Assembly: GCA_036446835.1 (NCBI GenBank)
Contig: JAZFTT010000265.1
Location: forward strand, 1-15,325
Direction: 5' to 3'
Length of the DNA stretch: 15,325 nucleotides
Origin: SZUA-217 sp036446835
GTDB taxonomy: Bacteria > Actinomycetota > Acidimicrobiia > Spongiisociales > ZC4RG35
In this document: one piece after another, positions 1 through 7,800 of the stretch
Layout: each line of letters begins with the position of its first letter
How positions within the stretch are numbered: the stretch's first letter is position 1
Made by a program: the position numbers and the translations under genes
The notes under the pieces: generated by a model
Seen by the model: only the letters and a program-made list of their open reading frames with translations
Database searches by the model: none
What the model was told of the DNA's origin: nothing

Positions 1-549
1 AAGTCGCTCAAATGGGTGCGCCGGATCGAGGTCCTGTCCGAAGATCGTCTGGGATGGTGGGAGACCAATTCGTCGTATCACAACAACGCTGACCCCTGGG
101 CGGGTGACCAGAGATTCACCAGCGGGTCGATTCGTCCGCAGCAATTGGAGAGTTTCCTCAAAGCAGCCAGGTTCGACAAGTATCGAGGAAAGATCCTGCT
201 CGGTCTGGATCTGCGCGCCTGGAGACCATCGAACTCCGACCTTCGTCGGCTTTATCTCAAGAATTGTGATCTGCGCGGAGTCGACCTCGCCGGAGTCGAC
301 CTCAGAGATTCGAATCTCTCCCTGAGCAATCTGGCCGGCGCCGATCTGAAGAGTGCAGACCTCTCGGGCTCCGACCTGGAGGGAGCGAATTTCAGCGGAG
401 CGGATTTGTCAGGGGCGGACCTCTCCGGTTCTGCTCTGTCCGCGACCCGATTTGATGGTGCCCGCGTCGAGGGGGCAATGTTCAGCGATTCGTGGGGTCT
501 TGTCGAGGCTCAGGAAGCCTACCTCGATGACCAGGGAGTGCTTGGCTAA
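1..549 (+). CDS. Molybdopterin oxidoreductase C-terminus fused to pentapeptide repeats (5' end outside window)
   Basis: The reading frame is open to the left edge (AAG at 1-3), so this is the 3' end of a longer gene; a GTG at 16 is internal. The first ~40 residues (KSLKWVRRIEVL, then YHNNADPW) match the C-terminal signature of sulfite-oxidase/YedY-type molybdopterin-binding oxidoreductases, where a K-W-V/I-x-x-I strand is followed by a YHxxxDPW segment. From about fragment residue 78 to 162 the protein turns into pentapeptide repeats of the A(D/N)LSG type, which fold as a right-handed quadrilateral beta-helix. The catalytic Mo-cysteine domain would lie upstream and is not visible, so activity is inferred. 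The gene ends in TAA 48 bp before trpS. Most family members stop soon after the DPW motif, so the repeat tail is the unusual part. It could instead be annotated simply as a pentapeptide-repeat protein if the upstream part is ignored. Confidence 0.72.
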   Translation, partial: KSLKWVRRIEVLSEDRLGWWETNSSYHNNADPWAGDQRFTSGSIRPQQLESFLKAARFDKYRGKILLGLDLRAWRPSNSDLRRLYLKNCDLRGVDLAGVDLRDSNLSLSNLAGADLKSADLSGSDLEGANFSGADLSGADLSGSALSATRFDGARVEGAMFSDSWGLVEAQEAYLDDQGVLG

Positions 550-597
550 TGTCGCCGCCGGAGCAAAGACGCCATGTCTCGATCGAGGATCTGACGA

Positions 598-1578
598 ATG
601 ACTGACCGGAAGCGAGTTTTCTCGGGTATGCAACCCACGGGTGACCCTCATGTAGGGAATCTGATCGGCGCCTTGAGCAATTGGGTTGGCATGCAGGACG
701 AGTACGACACGATTTACTGCGTGGTCGACCTTCACGCGATGACCGCGCCCTATGACCCGACGAGCCTGCGCAAGGAGCGAGCCGATCTCGCCAAGATGAT
801 CCTGGCCGCCGGGGTGGATCCCAAGCGGTCCCTTCTCTACTACCAGTCTGAGGTGCCTCAGCATGTCGAGCTGTCCTGGATACTGAGCACTCTCACCGGT
901 CTCGGGCAGTTGGAGAGGATGACTCAATTCAAGGAGAAGGCCGATAAGGGTGGCCGGAATCTCGGGCTATTCGCCTATCCCGTTCTTCAAGCCGCCGACA
1001 TCCTGATACACAGAGTCCACGCTGTCCCGGTTGGCAATGATCAAGCTCAGCACCTGGAGTTGACCCGCGACCTGGCGGAGAGGTTCAACAGCCGCTTTGG
1101 CGACGTGTTTCCGGTTCCCGAGAGGATCACCCCGGAAATCGGGGCCCGGGTGATGTCGCTCACCGAGCCGACCTCGAAGATGTCGAAGTCGGATCCGAGT
1201 TCGAAGTCATGGATCTTGCTAACGGACAGCACCGACCAGATCATGAGGAAGGTGAAGGTGGCTGTGACCGATACCGGGACCGAGGTTGCGATCGACTGGG
1301 AGGGAAAACCCGGCATCTCCAACTTGTTGGAGATGTTCTCCTTTTTCAGCGGGAGGTCGATCGATGACCTCGTATCGCAGTACGGCGAATCGGGTTATGG
1401 GGCTTTCAAGGTTGCCGTGGGTGAATCGATTGCGGAAGGGATCAAACCGATCCGCGACGCATACGAGGCCATGTCTGATGCTGAGGTCGCAGAAGTGACG
1501 GCCTCGAGTGCATCCAGAGCCCGCGAGATGGCCAAGGGGACGATGGCCGCGGTTCGCGAGAGCGTTGGTTTGGCCTGA
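598..1578 (+). CDS. trpS: Tryptophanyl-tRNA synthetase
   Basis: Cytoplasmic class I aminoacyl-tRNA synthetase that charges tRNA-Trp with tryptophan using ATP. It is 326 residues, the usual length for bacterial TrpS. The N-terminus reads RVFSGMQPTGDPHVGN, containing the HIGH-equivalent (PHVGN, residues 17-21). The KMSKS loop is exact at residues 194-198, and the conserved VPVGNDQAQHLELTRDLAERFN segment lies between them. The ATG at 598 is preceded by GAGGAT (585-590) with 7 nt spacing, which supports this start. The gene stands alone functionally: the upstream oxidoreductase and the downstream membrane proteins have no evident link. Identification is by clear family motifs. Confidence 0.97.
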   Translation: MTDRKRVFSGMQPTGDPHVGNLIGALSNWVGMQDEYDTIYCVVDLHAMTAPYDPTSLRKERADLAKMILAAGVDPKRSLLYYQSEVPQHVELSWILSTLTGLGQLERMTQFKEKADKGGRNLGLFAYPVLQAADILIHRVHAVPVGNDQAQHLELTRDLAERFNSRFGDVFPVPERITPEIGARVMSLTEPTSKMSKSDPSSKSWILLTDSTDQIMRKVKVAVTDTGTEVAIDWEGKPGISNLLEMFSFFSGRSIDDLVSQYGESGYGAFKVAVGESIAEGIKPIRDAYEAMSDAEVAEVTASSASRAREMAKGTMAAVRESVGLA

Positions 1579-1589
1579 TACGACGTCGG

Positions 1590-1618
1590 GTGGGTATCCC
1601 GAGAATCTCAGGTCCCAC
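1590..1618 (+). terminator. Possible trpS terminator hairpin without U-tract
   Basis: Starting 12 nt after the trpS stop, GTGGG (1590-1594) pairs with CCCAC (1614-1618). Nested inside are CC/GG (1598-1599 with 1611-1612) and GAG/CTC (1601-1603 with 1607-1609) around an AAT loop, giving a composite stem with small bulges. No T-run follows, so if it terminates it would be of the U-less kind seen in G+C-rich bacteria. Folding was done by eye only. Confidence 0.3.
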
Positions 1619-1622
1619 GCCT

Positions 1623-1640
1623 CGTATCCGGGCGTATCCG
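1623..1640. repeat. Short tandem direct repeat CGTATCCG
   Basis: CGTATCCG occurs at 1623-1630 and again at 1633-1640, 10 bp apart, so both copies face the same side of the helix. A partial third copy (GTATCC) is at 1594-1599. The repeats lie in the 136-bp gap before the membrane-protein gene. They may be a protein-binding site or chance. Confidence 0.3.
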
Positions 1641-1714
1641 CGCATTTATCGGCTGCGTCACCCGATCAAGGTCCTTCTTCGTCTGTAGGGGTAATACACC
1701 GAGGAGGGTGAATT

Positions 1715-2338
1715 ATGAGGTGGCAAGGAAGAATGGCCGCTTTGGGCGTTGTTGCGGCTGTGATTTTGGCGATGCAAGATGTTCTTATCCCGGCGATCGC
1801 ATTACCCCTGCTGCTGGTCGCCGCAGTGCTGGCTTGGTGGCTCACCGATGGGTTCTGGAAAACCGTGGCGTTCGGCCTTGCCGGCGGTGTGATCGCGGGC
1901 GCCTTGATCATGGGGCCCGGTTTCCGGGTTGCCATGAGGGTGGTGGCGATCATGGATCCGATCCGCACGCCTGAGTTCTCCGTTGGAGGCACTTTCTTCA
2001 TCGTCGTGGGAATCGGCGGGATACTCGGTGGAGTGATGGGGATCGTCGGCAACCTGATTCGCAAGGCCACTTCCATTGCATCCGTGGTGGTCGCCGGTGT
2101 GGTCCTAGGGGCATTCGACATGACGATCCTGTTGATCGATTCCGGCTTGCGTGAGGAGTTCTTCGAACTGGGTGGCGGTCCTTGGGTCAATATCCCGATG
2201 TTTGCTGTATTCGCCTTTGGCTACGGCATCGCGGCCATGAGGATCGCTGACCGCCTTGAGCTACGGGCAAGCAAGTCGGTCGACGCCGGTTCAGACCAGG
2301 AGCCGGCCGGTTCGATGCAGACGTCGTCGAGGTCATAG
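1715..2338 (+). CDS. Multi-pass membrane protein of unknown function
   Basis: I do not recognise this family. The 207-residue protein is very hydrophobic, with about five to six likely membrane segments: roughly residues 6-43 (one long or two short helices), 51-70, 92-115, 119-142 and 158-176. Segments 2-4 are rich in glycine (LAGGVIAGALIMG, GIGGILGGVMGIVG), which suggests tight helix packing. The C-terminal ~30 residues are polar and probably disordered. The ATG at 1715 follows a strong Shine-Dalgarno (GAGGAGGG, 1701-1708) with 6 nt spacing. The stop lies 9 bp before the hemolysin III gene, so the two are probably co-transcribed. No catalytic motif, signal-peptide cleavage site or known transporter signature is visible. 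Confidence 0.75.
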   Translation: MRWQGRMAALGVVAAVILAMQDVLIPAIALPLLLVAAVLAWWLTDGFWKTVAFGLAGGVIAGALIMGPGFRVAMRVVAIMDPIRTPEFSVGGTFFIVVGIGGILGGVMGIVGNLIRKATSIASVVVAGVVLGAFDMTILLIDSGLREEFFELGGGPWVNIPMFAVFAFGYGIAAMRIADRLELRASKSVDAGSDQEPAGSMQTSSRS

Positions 2339-2347
2339 ATTGCAGGT

Positions 2348-3007
2348 GTGGTTGACCGCGACGTAGCATCTCCTCATATCCAAAAGCCGAGGCTGCGGGG
2401 TTGGCTTCATGCGGTGATGTTCCCGATCGCCGTTATCGCCGGGATAGTTCTCGTCATGCAGGCGGAGACTCCTGAGGCCCAGATTTCGGCCGCCATATTC
2501 GCGACGACCGCTGTCCTCCTGTTCGGAACCAGCGCCCTGTTTCATCGGGGCTCGTGGTCTCCACGCGTCAAGGGATTGCTGCGACGGATGGACCATTCCA
2601 ATATCTACTTGATCATTGCCGGTACCTACACACCATTCGCGATTCTCTCTCTTCCACCAGGCAAGGGCCAGACCTTGCTGTTGATCGTATGGGTCGGTGC
2701 GCTGGCGGGGGTGATCTTCAGGGTGTTCTGGATCGGCGCACCTCGATGGCTGTATACATCGGTCTACGTTGGCATCGGATGGGTAGCCATCTTCTTTCTA
2801 CCCGCCCTGATAGCCGGCGCAGGAGTCACCGCGGTTGTGTTGATCGCCGTTGGTGGAGTGTTGTACAGCGCTGGGGCGGTGGTCTACGGCCTGAAGCGTC
2901 CTGACCCTTGGCCCCAGTGGTTCGGATTTCATGAAGTGTTCCACTCCCTGACGATCGCCGCATTCACCGTGCACTACGTTGCGGTGTCGATCGTTGTGTC
3001 CCGATAG
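2348..3007 (+). CDS. Hemolysin III / TrhA (PAQR-superfamily) membrane protein
   Basis: The 219-residue, seven-helix membrane protein belongs to the HlyIII/YqfA/TrhA family, related to PAQR receptors; bacterial members have been linked to membrane energetics and lipid balance, and the 'hemolysin' name is historical. Diagnostic motifs are present: PRLRGWLHA near the N-terminus, SALFHR (His66), RMDHSNIYLIIAGTYTPF (from residue 80) and the C-terminal HEVFHS (His195, His199) followed by TVHY (His209). These histidines are the metal-binding set of the superfamily. The GTG start at 2348 keeps the conserved PRLRGW segment. Its ribosome site is weak, so translation may be coupled to the preceding gene 9 bp upstream. 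It converges with the UPF0316 gene, 11 bp apart. Confidence 0.92.
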   Translation: MVDRDVASPHIQKPRLRGWLHAVMFPIAVIAGIVLVMQAETPEAQISAAIFATTAVLLFGTSALFHRGSWSPRVKGLLRRMDHSNIYLIIAGTYTPFAILSLPPGKGQTLLLIVWVGALAGVIFRVFWIGAPRWLYTSVYVGIGWVAIFFLPALIAGAGVTAVVLIAVGGVLYSAGAVVYGLKRPDPWPQWFGFHEVFHSLTIAAFTVHYVAVSIVVSR

Positions 3008-3018
3008 CGCGATGCCTG

Positions 3019-3528
3019 TTACGACTTGATTTGGGTCAGATCGACCGATGCCGTCTGATCCACGGTTACATACGCCTCGGGATTTGTCTCTCGTATCAAC
3101 CGCAGGATGGCAGCGACGTCTTTGCGGGGGACAACGCAAAAAGTGACTCTGACCTCGCCGTCCCGGCCGTCACCGTTGATGACTGTGACGCCGATCCCCT
3201 CTTTGCGCAGTACCCCGGCAACCGGAGTCGATTCGACCGGGGCGATGACACGAACCATCGATTGACCCAGCGCCAGCCACTCTTCCACGATCGAGCCTGT
3301 GTAGGTGCCGGCGGCAAATCCTGCCGCGAAGGCAACCATTCGCAGAGGGTCGTCGAGTCCGTCGAGAACCCTGGCTACAACAAACACCCAGATCAGCGAC
3401 TCGAAGAAGCCGAGAAGGGCCGACGGCCCCCGACGGCCCCGCCCTAGCAGAACAATCCTGACCGTGGACATCCCGACGCTGATCAGCCGGAGGAAGAAGA
3501 TGAAGAGAAGATCAAGAGTGACATCCAT
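3019..3528 (-). CDS. UPF0316 / DUF2179 membrane protein
   Basis: I take the start as ATG at 3528, giving 169 residues beginning MDVTLDLLFIFFLRL, the usual length and N-terminus for UPF0316 proteins. The open frame continues up to 3774, but those 82 extra residues are not hydrophobic and resemble nothing in the family. There are three membrane helices: residues about 4-26 (with the family-typical SVGMSTVRIVLL), 38-57 and 64-90. A soluble C-terminal DUF2179 domain follows (GIGVTVINGDGRDGEVRVTF, then KDVAAILRLIRETNPEAYVTV). The molecular function of the family is unknown; a ligand-sensing role is plausible but not shown. The ribosome site is weak (GACGAG upstream). The gene is convergent with the hemolysin III gene. 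Confidence 0.82.
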   Translation of the reverse strand: MDVTLDLLFIFFLRLISVGMSTVRIVLLGRGRRGPSALLGFFESLIWVFVVARVLDGLDDPLRMVAFAAGFAAGTYTGSIVEEWLALGQSMVRVIAPVESTPVAGVLRKEGIGVTVINGDGRDGEVRVTFCVVPRKDVAAILRLIRETNPEAYVTVDQTASVDLTQIKS

Positions 3529-3560
3529 GTCATCAACGTTAGGAATCTCGTCGGCAACCT

Positions 3561-3594
3561 CTGACGACTCCCCCCTTGTTTGAAGGGCAGTCAG
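3561..3594. other. Stem-loop upstream of UPF0316 gene
   Basis: CTGAC (3561-3565) can pair with GTCAG (3590-3594). An inner stem CCCTT (3573-3577) pairs with AAGGG (3583-3587) around GTTTG, with an internal loop between. It would lie in the 5' leader of the UPF0316 mRNA, about 33 nt before its ATG. It does not match a riboswitch consensus I know; it could be a leader structure or chance. Confidence 0.3.
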
Positions 3595-3811
3595 CCATCG
3601 GCAGGATCGGACGTATGGGCGGGTGTTGGGTGCGGCCAGGACCTTGATTCGGTCGGCTGTCTTTGTGCTCAGATGGAGATATGCGGAGCTACAGGCTTGC
3701 GGGACCGACTCCGGCGTCGTGCCCACGCCAAGGCAAGGGTTGCGCCAATCGCCATCAGACCGGCAAGCGCTCACTCCTGGAGCGGCGCGCCCATAACGAC
3801 GTCACTCGGCA

Positions 3812-3839
3812 ATGACACATTCACGCAACCCTGTATAGG
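3812..3839 (+). promoter_or_regulatory. Sigma70-like promoter of a leaderless ssnA-ygfK transcript
   Basis: ATGACA (3812-3817, one mismatch to TTGACA) and TATAGG (3834-3839, four of six to TATAAT) are 16 bp apart. Transcription would start at about 3846-3848, at or next to the GTG start at 3848, with no room for a ribosome-binding site. Leaderless genes are common in actinobacteria. Read by eye, without a promoter model. Confidence 0.55.
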
Positions 3840-3841
3840 GT
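3828..3841. promoter_or_regulatory. Operator-like palindrome over the ssnA -10 box
   Basis: ACCCT (3828-3832) and AGGGT (3837-3841) are perfect inverted arms around GTAT; six of seven base pairs match. The palindrome covers the whole proposed -10 hexamer, so a repressor bound here would block the promoter. A second small palindrome, AATG-ACA-CATT, spans the -35 box (3811-3821). The regulator is unknown. Confidence 0.4.
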
Positions 3842-3847
3842 CGAACT

Positions 3848-4870
3848 GTGACTGCGACGACACCCGGATTCGTTTGCGCCCATCATCATCTCTACTCCAC
3901 CCTGGCGCGAGGCATGCCGGCGCCACCGAAAACCGCAACCAGTTTCCAGGAAGTGTTGGAGCAGATCTGGTGGCGTCTCGATGCCGCGCTTGACCTCGAA
4001 ATGATCCGCTGGTCCGCGATGCTCGGCGCATTGGAGGCCCTCGAGAGCGGCACCACCGCCATCGTCGACCATCACGAATCCCCCAATGCAATCGAGGGAA
4101 GTCTCGATGTGATCGCCGACGCCTGTGACGAAGTAGGAGTTCGAGTACTCACCACGTACGGGATCACAGACCGTCACGGCGCCGACGGGGCCCGGCGCGG
4201 ACTTGCCGAGAACGAGCGCTTCATCAAGGCGGGTGGACCGGGGCTGGTCGGCATCCATGCCACCTTCACCTGTAGTCAGGAGTCGCTTGATGCTGCTGCG
4301 GGGCTTGCTGACGACCTCGGCGTCGGCGTTCATATCCACGTTGCAGAGGGGGTGGGTGACGTCGATGCTCCCCAAAAGCTCAAAGGTCTCACTCGTGATA
4401 GCTGGCTTCTCGCCCACTGTGTTCATCTACCCACAGACCACTCCCTGAAAGGGACCATCCTTCACAACGCTCGCTCGAATCTGAACAACGCCGTCGGCTA
4501 TGCGAACCCGGCGAGATTCTCCAATCCGGTGGCATTGGGCACCGATGGGATCGGGGCCAACATGATCGAGTCGTTTCGGATCGCTTATGTCATGGAGCGT
4601 TCCGTCGACGTCTCATGCGGGCCGGATGATGCCTGGTCGTGGCTGGAGACGGGCTGGGACATCATCCCCGAAGCTCGCAACGACGAGGTCATCTGGTCGT
4701 ACGATCCCATGGACCCATGGCATCTCGCCTTCACGCCTGGAGTCAGGCCTTTCGAGGTGAAGATCGATGGTCAGGTCCTGCTCGCCGACGGAAAGCCAAC
4801 CAGGGTGGACCCGGTCGAAATTCGAGCCAAAGCATCCGAGCAGGCAGCTCGTCTGCACGCACGGCTCTAG
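3848..4870 (+). CDS. ssnA: Compact SsnA-like aminohydrolase
   Basis: Amidohydrolase-superfamily metalloenzyme of the SsnA type, a TIM-barrel enzyme related to guanine deaminase, normally encoded beside ygfK and xdhD; its exact reaction is not firmly known. Metal ligands are visible: CAHHH (His12, His14), IHATF (His137), HIHVAE (His162, His164) and LGTDGIG (Asp233). The family-specific WWRLD, DHHESP, HNARSNLNN and GTDGIG blocks agree with E. coli SsnA. The protein is 340 residues against about 440 in E. coli. It starts almost directly at the first metal motif, lacking ~50 N-terminal residues of the beta-sandwich, and has a shortened stretch before HNARSN. The GTG at 3848 is chosen because an in-frame stop lies at 3836-3838. 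Its stop is 2 bp before ygfK, so the two form an operon. It could be a minimal functional form or a decayed copy; intact metal ligands favour function. Confidence 0.85.
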   Translation: MTATTPGFVCAHHHLYSTLARGMPAPPKTATSFQEVLEQIWWRLDAALDLEMIRWSAMLGALEALESGTTAIVDHHESPNAIEGSLDVIADACDEVGVRVLTTYGITDRHGADGARRGLAENERFIKAGGPGLVGIHATFTCSQESLDAAAGLADDLGVGVHIHVAEGVGDVDAPQKLKGLTRDSWLLAHCVHLPTDHSLKGTILHNARSNLNNAVGYANPARFSNPVALGTDGIGANMIESFRIAYVMERSVDVSCGPDDAWSWLETGWDIIPEARNDEVIWSYDPMDPWHLAFTPGVRPFEVKIDGQVLLADGKPTRVDPVEIRAKASEQAARLHARL

Positions 4871-4872
4871 CC

Positions 4873-7800
4873 ATGTCCGATCGTTTCCAGCCGATCTCGA
4901 TGGAACAGCTCACCGATTGGGTCTTCACCGAATTGGAGCAGAAGGACGCGTTGTTCGGAATTCCCGTTTCGGCGTTCTTCATCCCCAGACCGGACCATCG
5001 CTACCGGATCGAGAAGTACGGGGTGGAACTCGACACCCCCTTCGGTGTCGCCGCCGGCCCCGCCACCCAGATGGCGCAGAACATCATCATGTCGTGGTTG
5101 GTGGGAGCGCGGTTCCTGGAGCTGAAGACCATCCAGACTCTCGACGAGCTGGATGTGTCCAAACCGTGCATCGACATCGAGGACGAGGGCTACAACGTCG
5201 AGTGGTCACAGGAGCTCAAGGTCTATCAGTCGTTCGACGAGTATCTCCGCGCTTGGGTGCTGATCCACGCGCTGCATCACAAGTTCGGCTGGCACGGCGA
5301 TCGGCCCGGGATGATCTTCAACATGAGCGTCGGCTACAACCTCGAGGGGATGCTCAAGCCGAATGTCCAGTGGTTCTTCGATACCATGGCCGACGCCTCG
5401 GACTATCTGCCGGCCTACATCGACATCGTCGCCGATTGGTATCCGGAGATCAGAGAGATTGACATACCCGATCAGCTGTCGGACTCGATAACCCTCTCGA
5501 CGATGCATGGGTGCCCGCCTGACGAGATCGAGCGCATCTCGTCATATCTCCTCAAAGAGCGTGACCTCCACACGTCCGTGAAGCTGAACCCGACCCTGCT
5601 CGGCGCCGACCGTGTGCGAGCGATCGTCAACGATGATCTGGGTTTTGATGACATTCCTGTGCCAGATGAGGCTTTCGGCCACGATCTGATGTACGTCGAC
5701 GCCGTCCCGATGTTGCACAACCTTCGCCGTATCGCGGTGGAGCGTGATCTGACCTTTGGCGTCAAGCTGACCAACACACTCGAAGTCGACAACTGGCGTG
5801 ACGAATTCGAGAGCGATGACATGATGTATCTGTCCGGGAGGGCTCTTCTTCCGGTCACGGTCAATCTGGCCTCGCGTATCAAGGAAGACTTCGGCGACAA
5901 GCTCCTGCTCTCGTTCTCCGGTGGGGCCGACTACCTCAACATCCCCGACTTGCTTCGCTCGGGTGTCAAAACAGTGACGGTTTGTTCCGACATCCTCAAG
6001 AGTGGGGGTTATCTCCGGATGCTCCAATACATGGAGGAGCTCGACCTCCAGATGGACAAGGTGGGAGCGTTAGATCTGGTCGATTTCTCGGCCAAATCCG
6101 GCGTCGGCCAGCCGACCTCGGCCGACTTCGCCCAACTGCTGCGGTACAGCGCTCTGAGCCACAGCGGTCTGGAGCTGTCCCTCGCCACCTGCGAGACGCT
6201 TGGCGAGACGCTTGCCGGGCTCAATGGTGACGCGGCCATCGACACCCTGGGAGCTGTTGCAAAGGCAGAGGGTTTTGATGAGCAGAGCGCCGAGAGAATC
6301 GTCGAGCTCGCCGTCGATGTGCTGGTGCGCCTCAACCTCAGGCAGTACGCCGACGATGTGCGAGTCGATTGGCGTTATCAGAAGCACTCGTTCCGAACGG
6401 ACCGCTCGAAAACCCCGAGGACACTCAGCTATTTCGACTGCATCGAAGCTCCTTGTCTCGACGAATGCCCGATCGACCAGAAAGTCCCTCAGTACATGGG
6501 GGCCGTTCGTGAGGGGAGATTTCTGGACGCGGTGGCCTTGACCCTGGAGGACAACCCGATCCCGGCGATCCTGGGAAGAGTCTGCGACCACCTGTGTGAG
6601 AACACTTGCATTCGTACCCACCTCGACCAGCCGCTGGCGATACGCCAGATCAAACGCTTCATCATGGATCATCAAGAGCAGCCCGTGACGTTTGTCCGCA
6701 ACCCTGTTCACAAATCGAAAGTCGCGATTATCGGTGCGGGCCCCGCCGGCCTCGCCGCTGCCCATGAGCTCGGCTACGCCGGGTTCCCGGTGACCGTCTT
6801 CGAGGCCTATGGGTATCCGGGCGGCATGGTTGGAGGGACGATTCCGACGTATCGCCTACCTCAAGACCAGATCGATCAGGATCTCGTGGTCCTCGAACAG
6901 CTCGGTGTCGAGATCCGATACAACAGCGAGGCAGGGGTCGACTTCACCCTGGAGGAACTTCGAGCCGACGGTTTCGTGGCTGTGTTCATCGCGGTAGGAG
7001 CCCAGCTCGCCAAGCGTCTCGATCTGGCCGATGAGGATGCGGAGGGCATCCTCGATGGAATCGCGTTCTTGCGCAGTGTTCGAGAAGGTGCTCCGATCCC
7101 GATCGGAGCACAGGTTGGAGTCATTGGCGCCGGTGACACGGCGATGGACTGTGTGCGCAGCGCGCTCAGGGTCGGCGCCGAGGATGTGAAGCTGATCTAT
7201 AGGCGAACGATCGACCAGATGCCGGCGGACCCTGAGGAGGTCGACGCCTGTATCGAAGAAGGGATCGGGATCATTGAGTTGGCCAAACCCGCCGCGCTCA
7301 AAGTCGAAGATGGCAAGCTCGCAGCTCTTATCTGTACGAGGGCGGAATTCCGTGGCGAGCGGGACTCTTCGGGGAGGAAGATCCCCTTCGACGTGGCGGA
7401 CTCCGAATTCGAGATCGAGCTCGACACGCTGATCCTGGCCATCAGCCAGCACTCGGTATTGGACTTCTTCGGTGAGGAACTGCCCGAGCTGACGGATCGG
7501 GGATACATCAGGGTCGACCCCGAGACACACCAGTCATCCATCCCCGGGGTCTTTGCCGGGGGTGACGTTTCTGCCGATGGTCCCTCATCGATCGTCAAGG
7601 CGGCCGCCGATGGCAAAACGGTGGCGGTAGCCATCGCCGCCAAACACGGTGAACAGCGAGTAGTGCCGATCGAGGAGCCGCGGACAATTGATATCCAGAA
7701 CCTGGTGGTTCGCCGGTCCCGTCGTGAGTACCGGGTGACGATCCAGCACACTCCGCTCGATCAGCGTGACGGGTTCGCCGAGACTGTTGTGGGCTACACA

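Larger units (their letters stand above)
3529..3847. other. Divergent intergenic region between UPF0316 and ssnA-like genes
   Basis: This 319-bp stretch holds no gene I can support. All three plus-strand frames just before 3848 were checked for the missing N-terminal part of the aminohydrolase and none resembles it; the in-frame stop at 3836-3838 blocks extension. No tRNA T-loop signature was seen. It contains a possible hairpin at 3561-3594 and a plausible promoter/operator at 3811-3841. Confidence 0.5.

Noticed and set aside
1692..1697. TAATAC as a -10 box for the membrane-protein gene
   Set aside because: No -35 at the right distance, and the predicted transcript start would fall inside the ribosome-binding site.
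3034..3062. Inverted repeat GGGTCAGA/TCTGATCC as a bidirectional terminator for the hemolysin III and UPF0316 genes
   Set aside because: It has one mismatch, a 13-base loop and no T-run, and lies inside coding sequence; too weak to list.
3529..3774. 82-residue N-terminal extension of the UPF0316 protein
   Set aside because: It is not membrane-like, whereas the family starts with the first helix; ATG 3528 gives the family's normal length.
3529..3847. tRNA or small RNA gene in the gap
   Set aside because: No T-loop motif, acceptor pairing or clear promoter-terminator pair was found.
4639..4872. Upstream extension of the ygfK frame by 78 residues
   Set aside because: It overlaps the ssnA-like gene in another frame and shows no conserved sequence; homology begins at the ATG at 4873.
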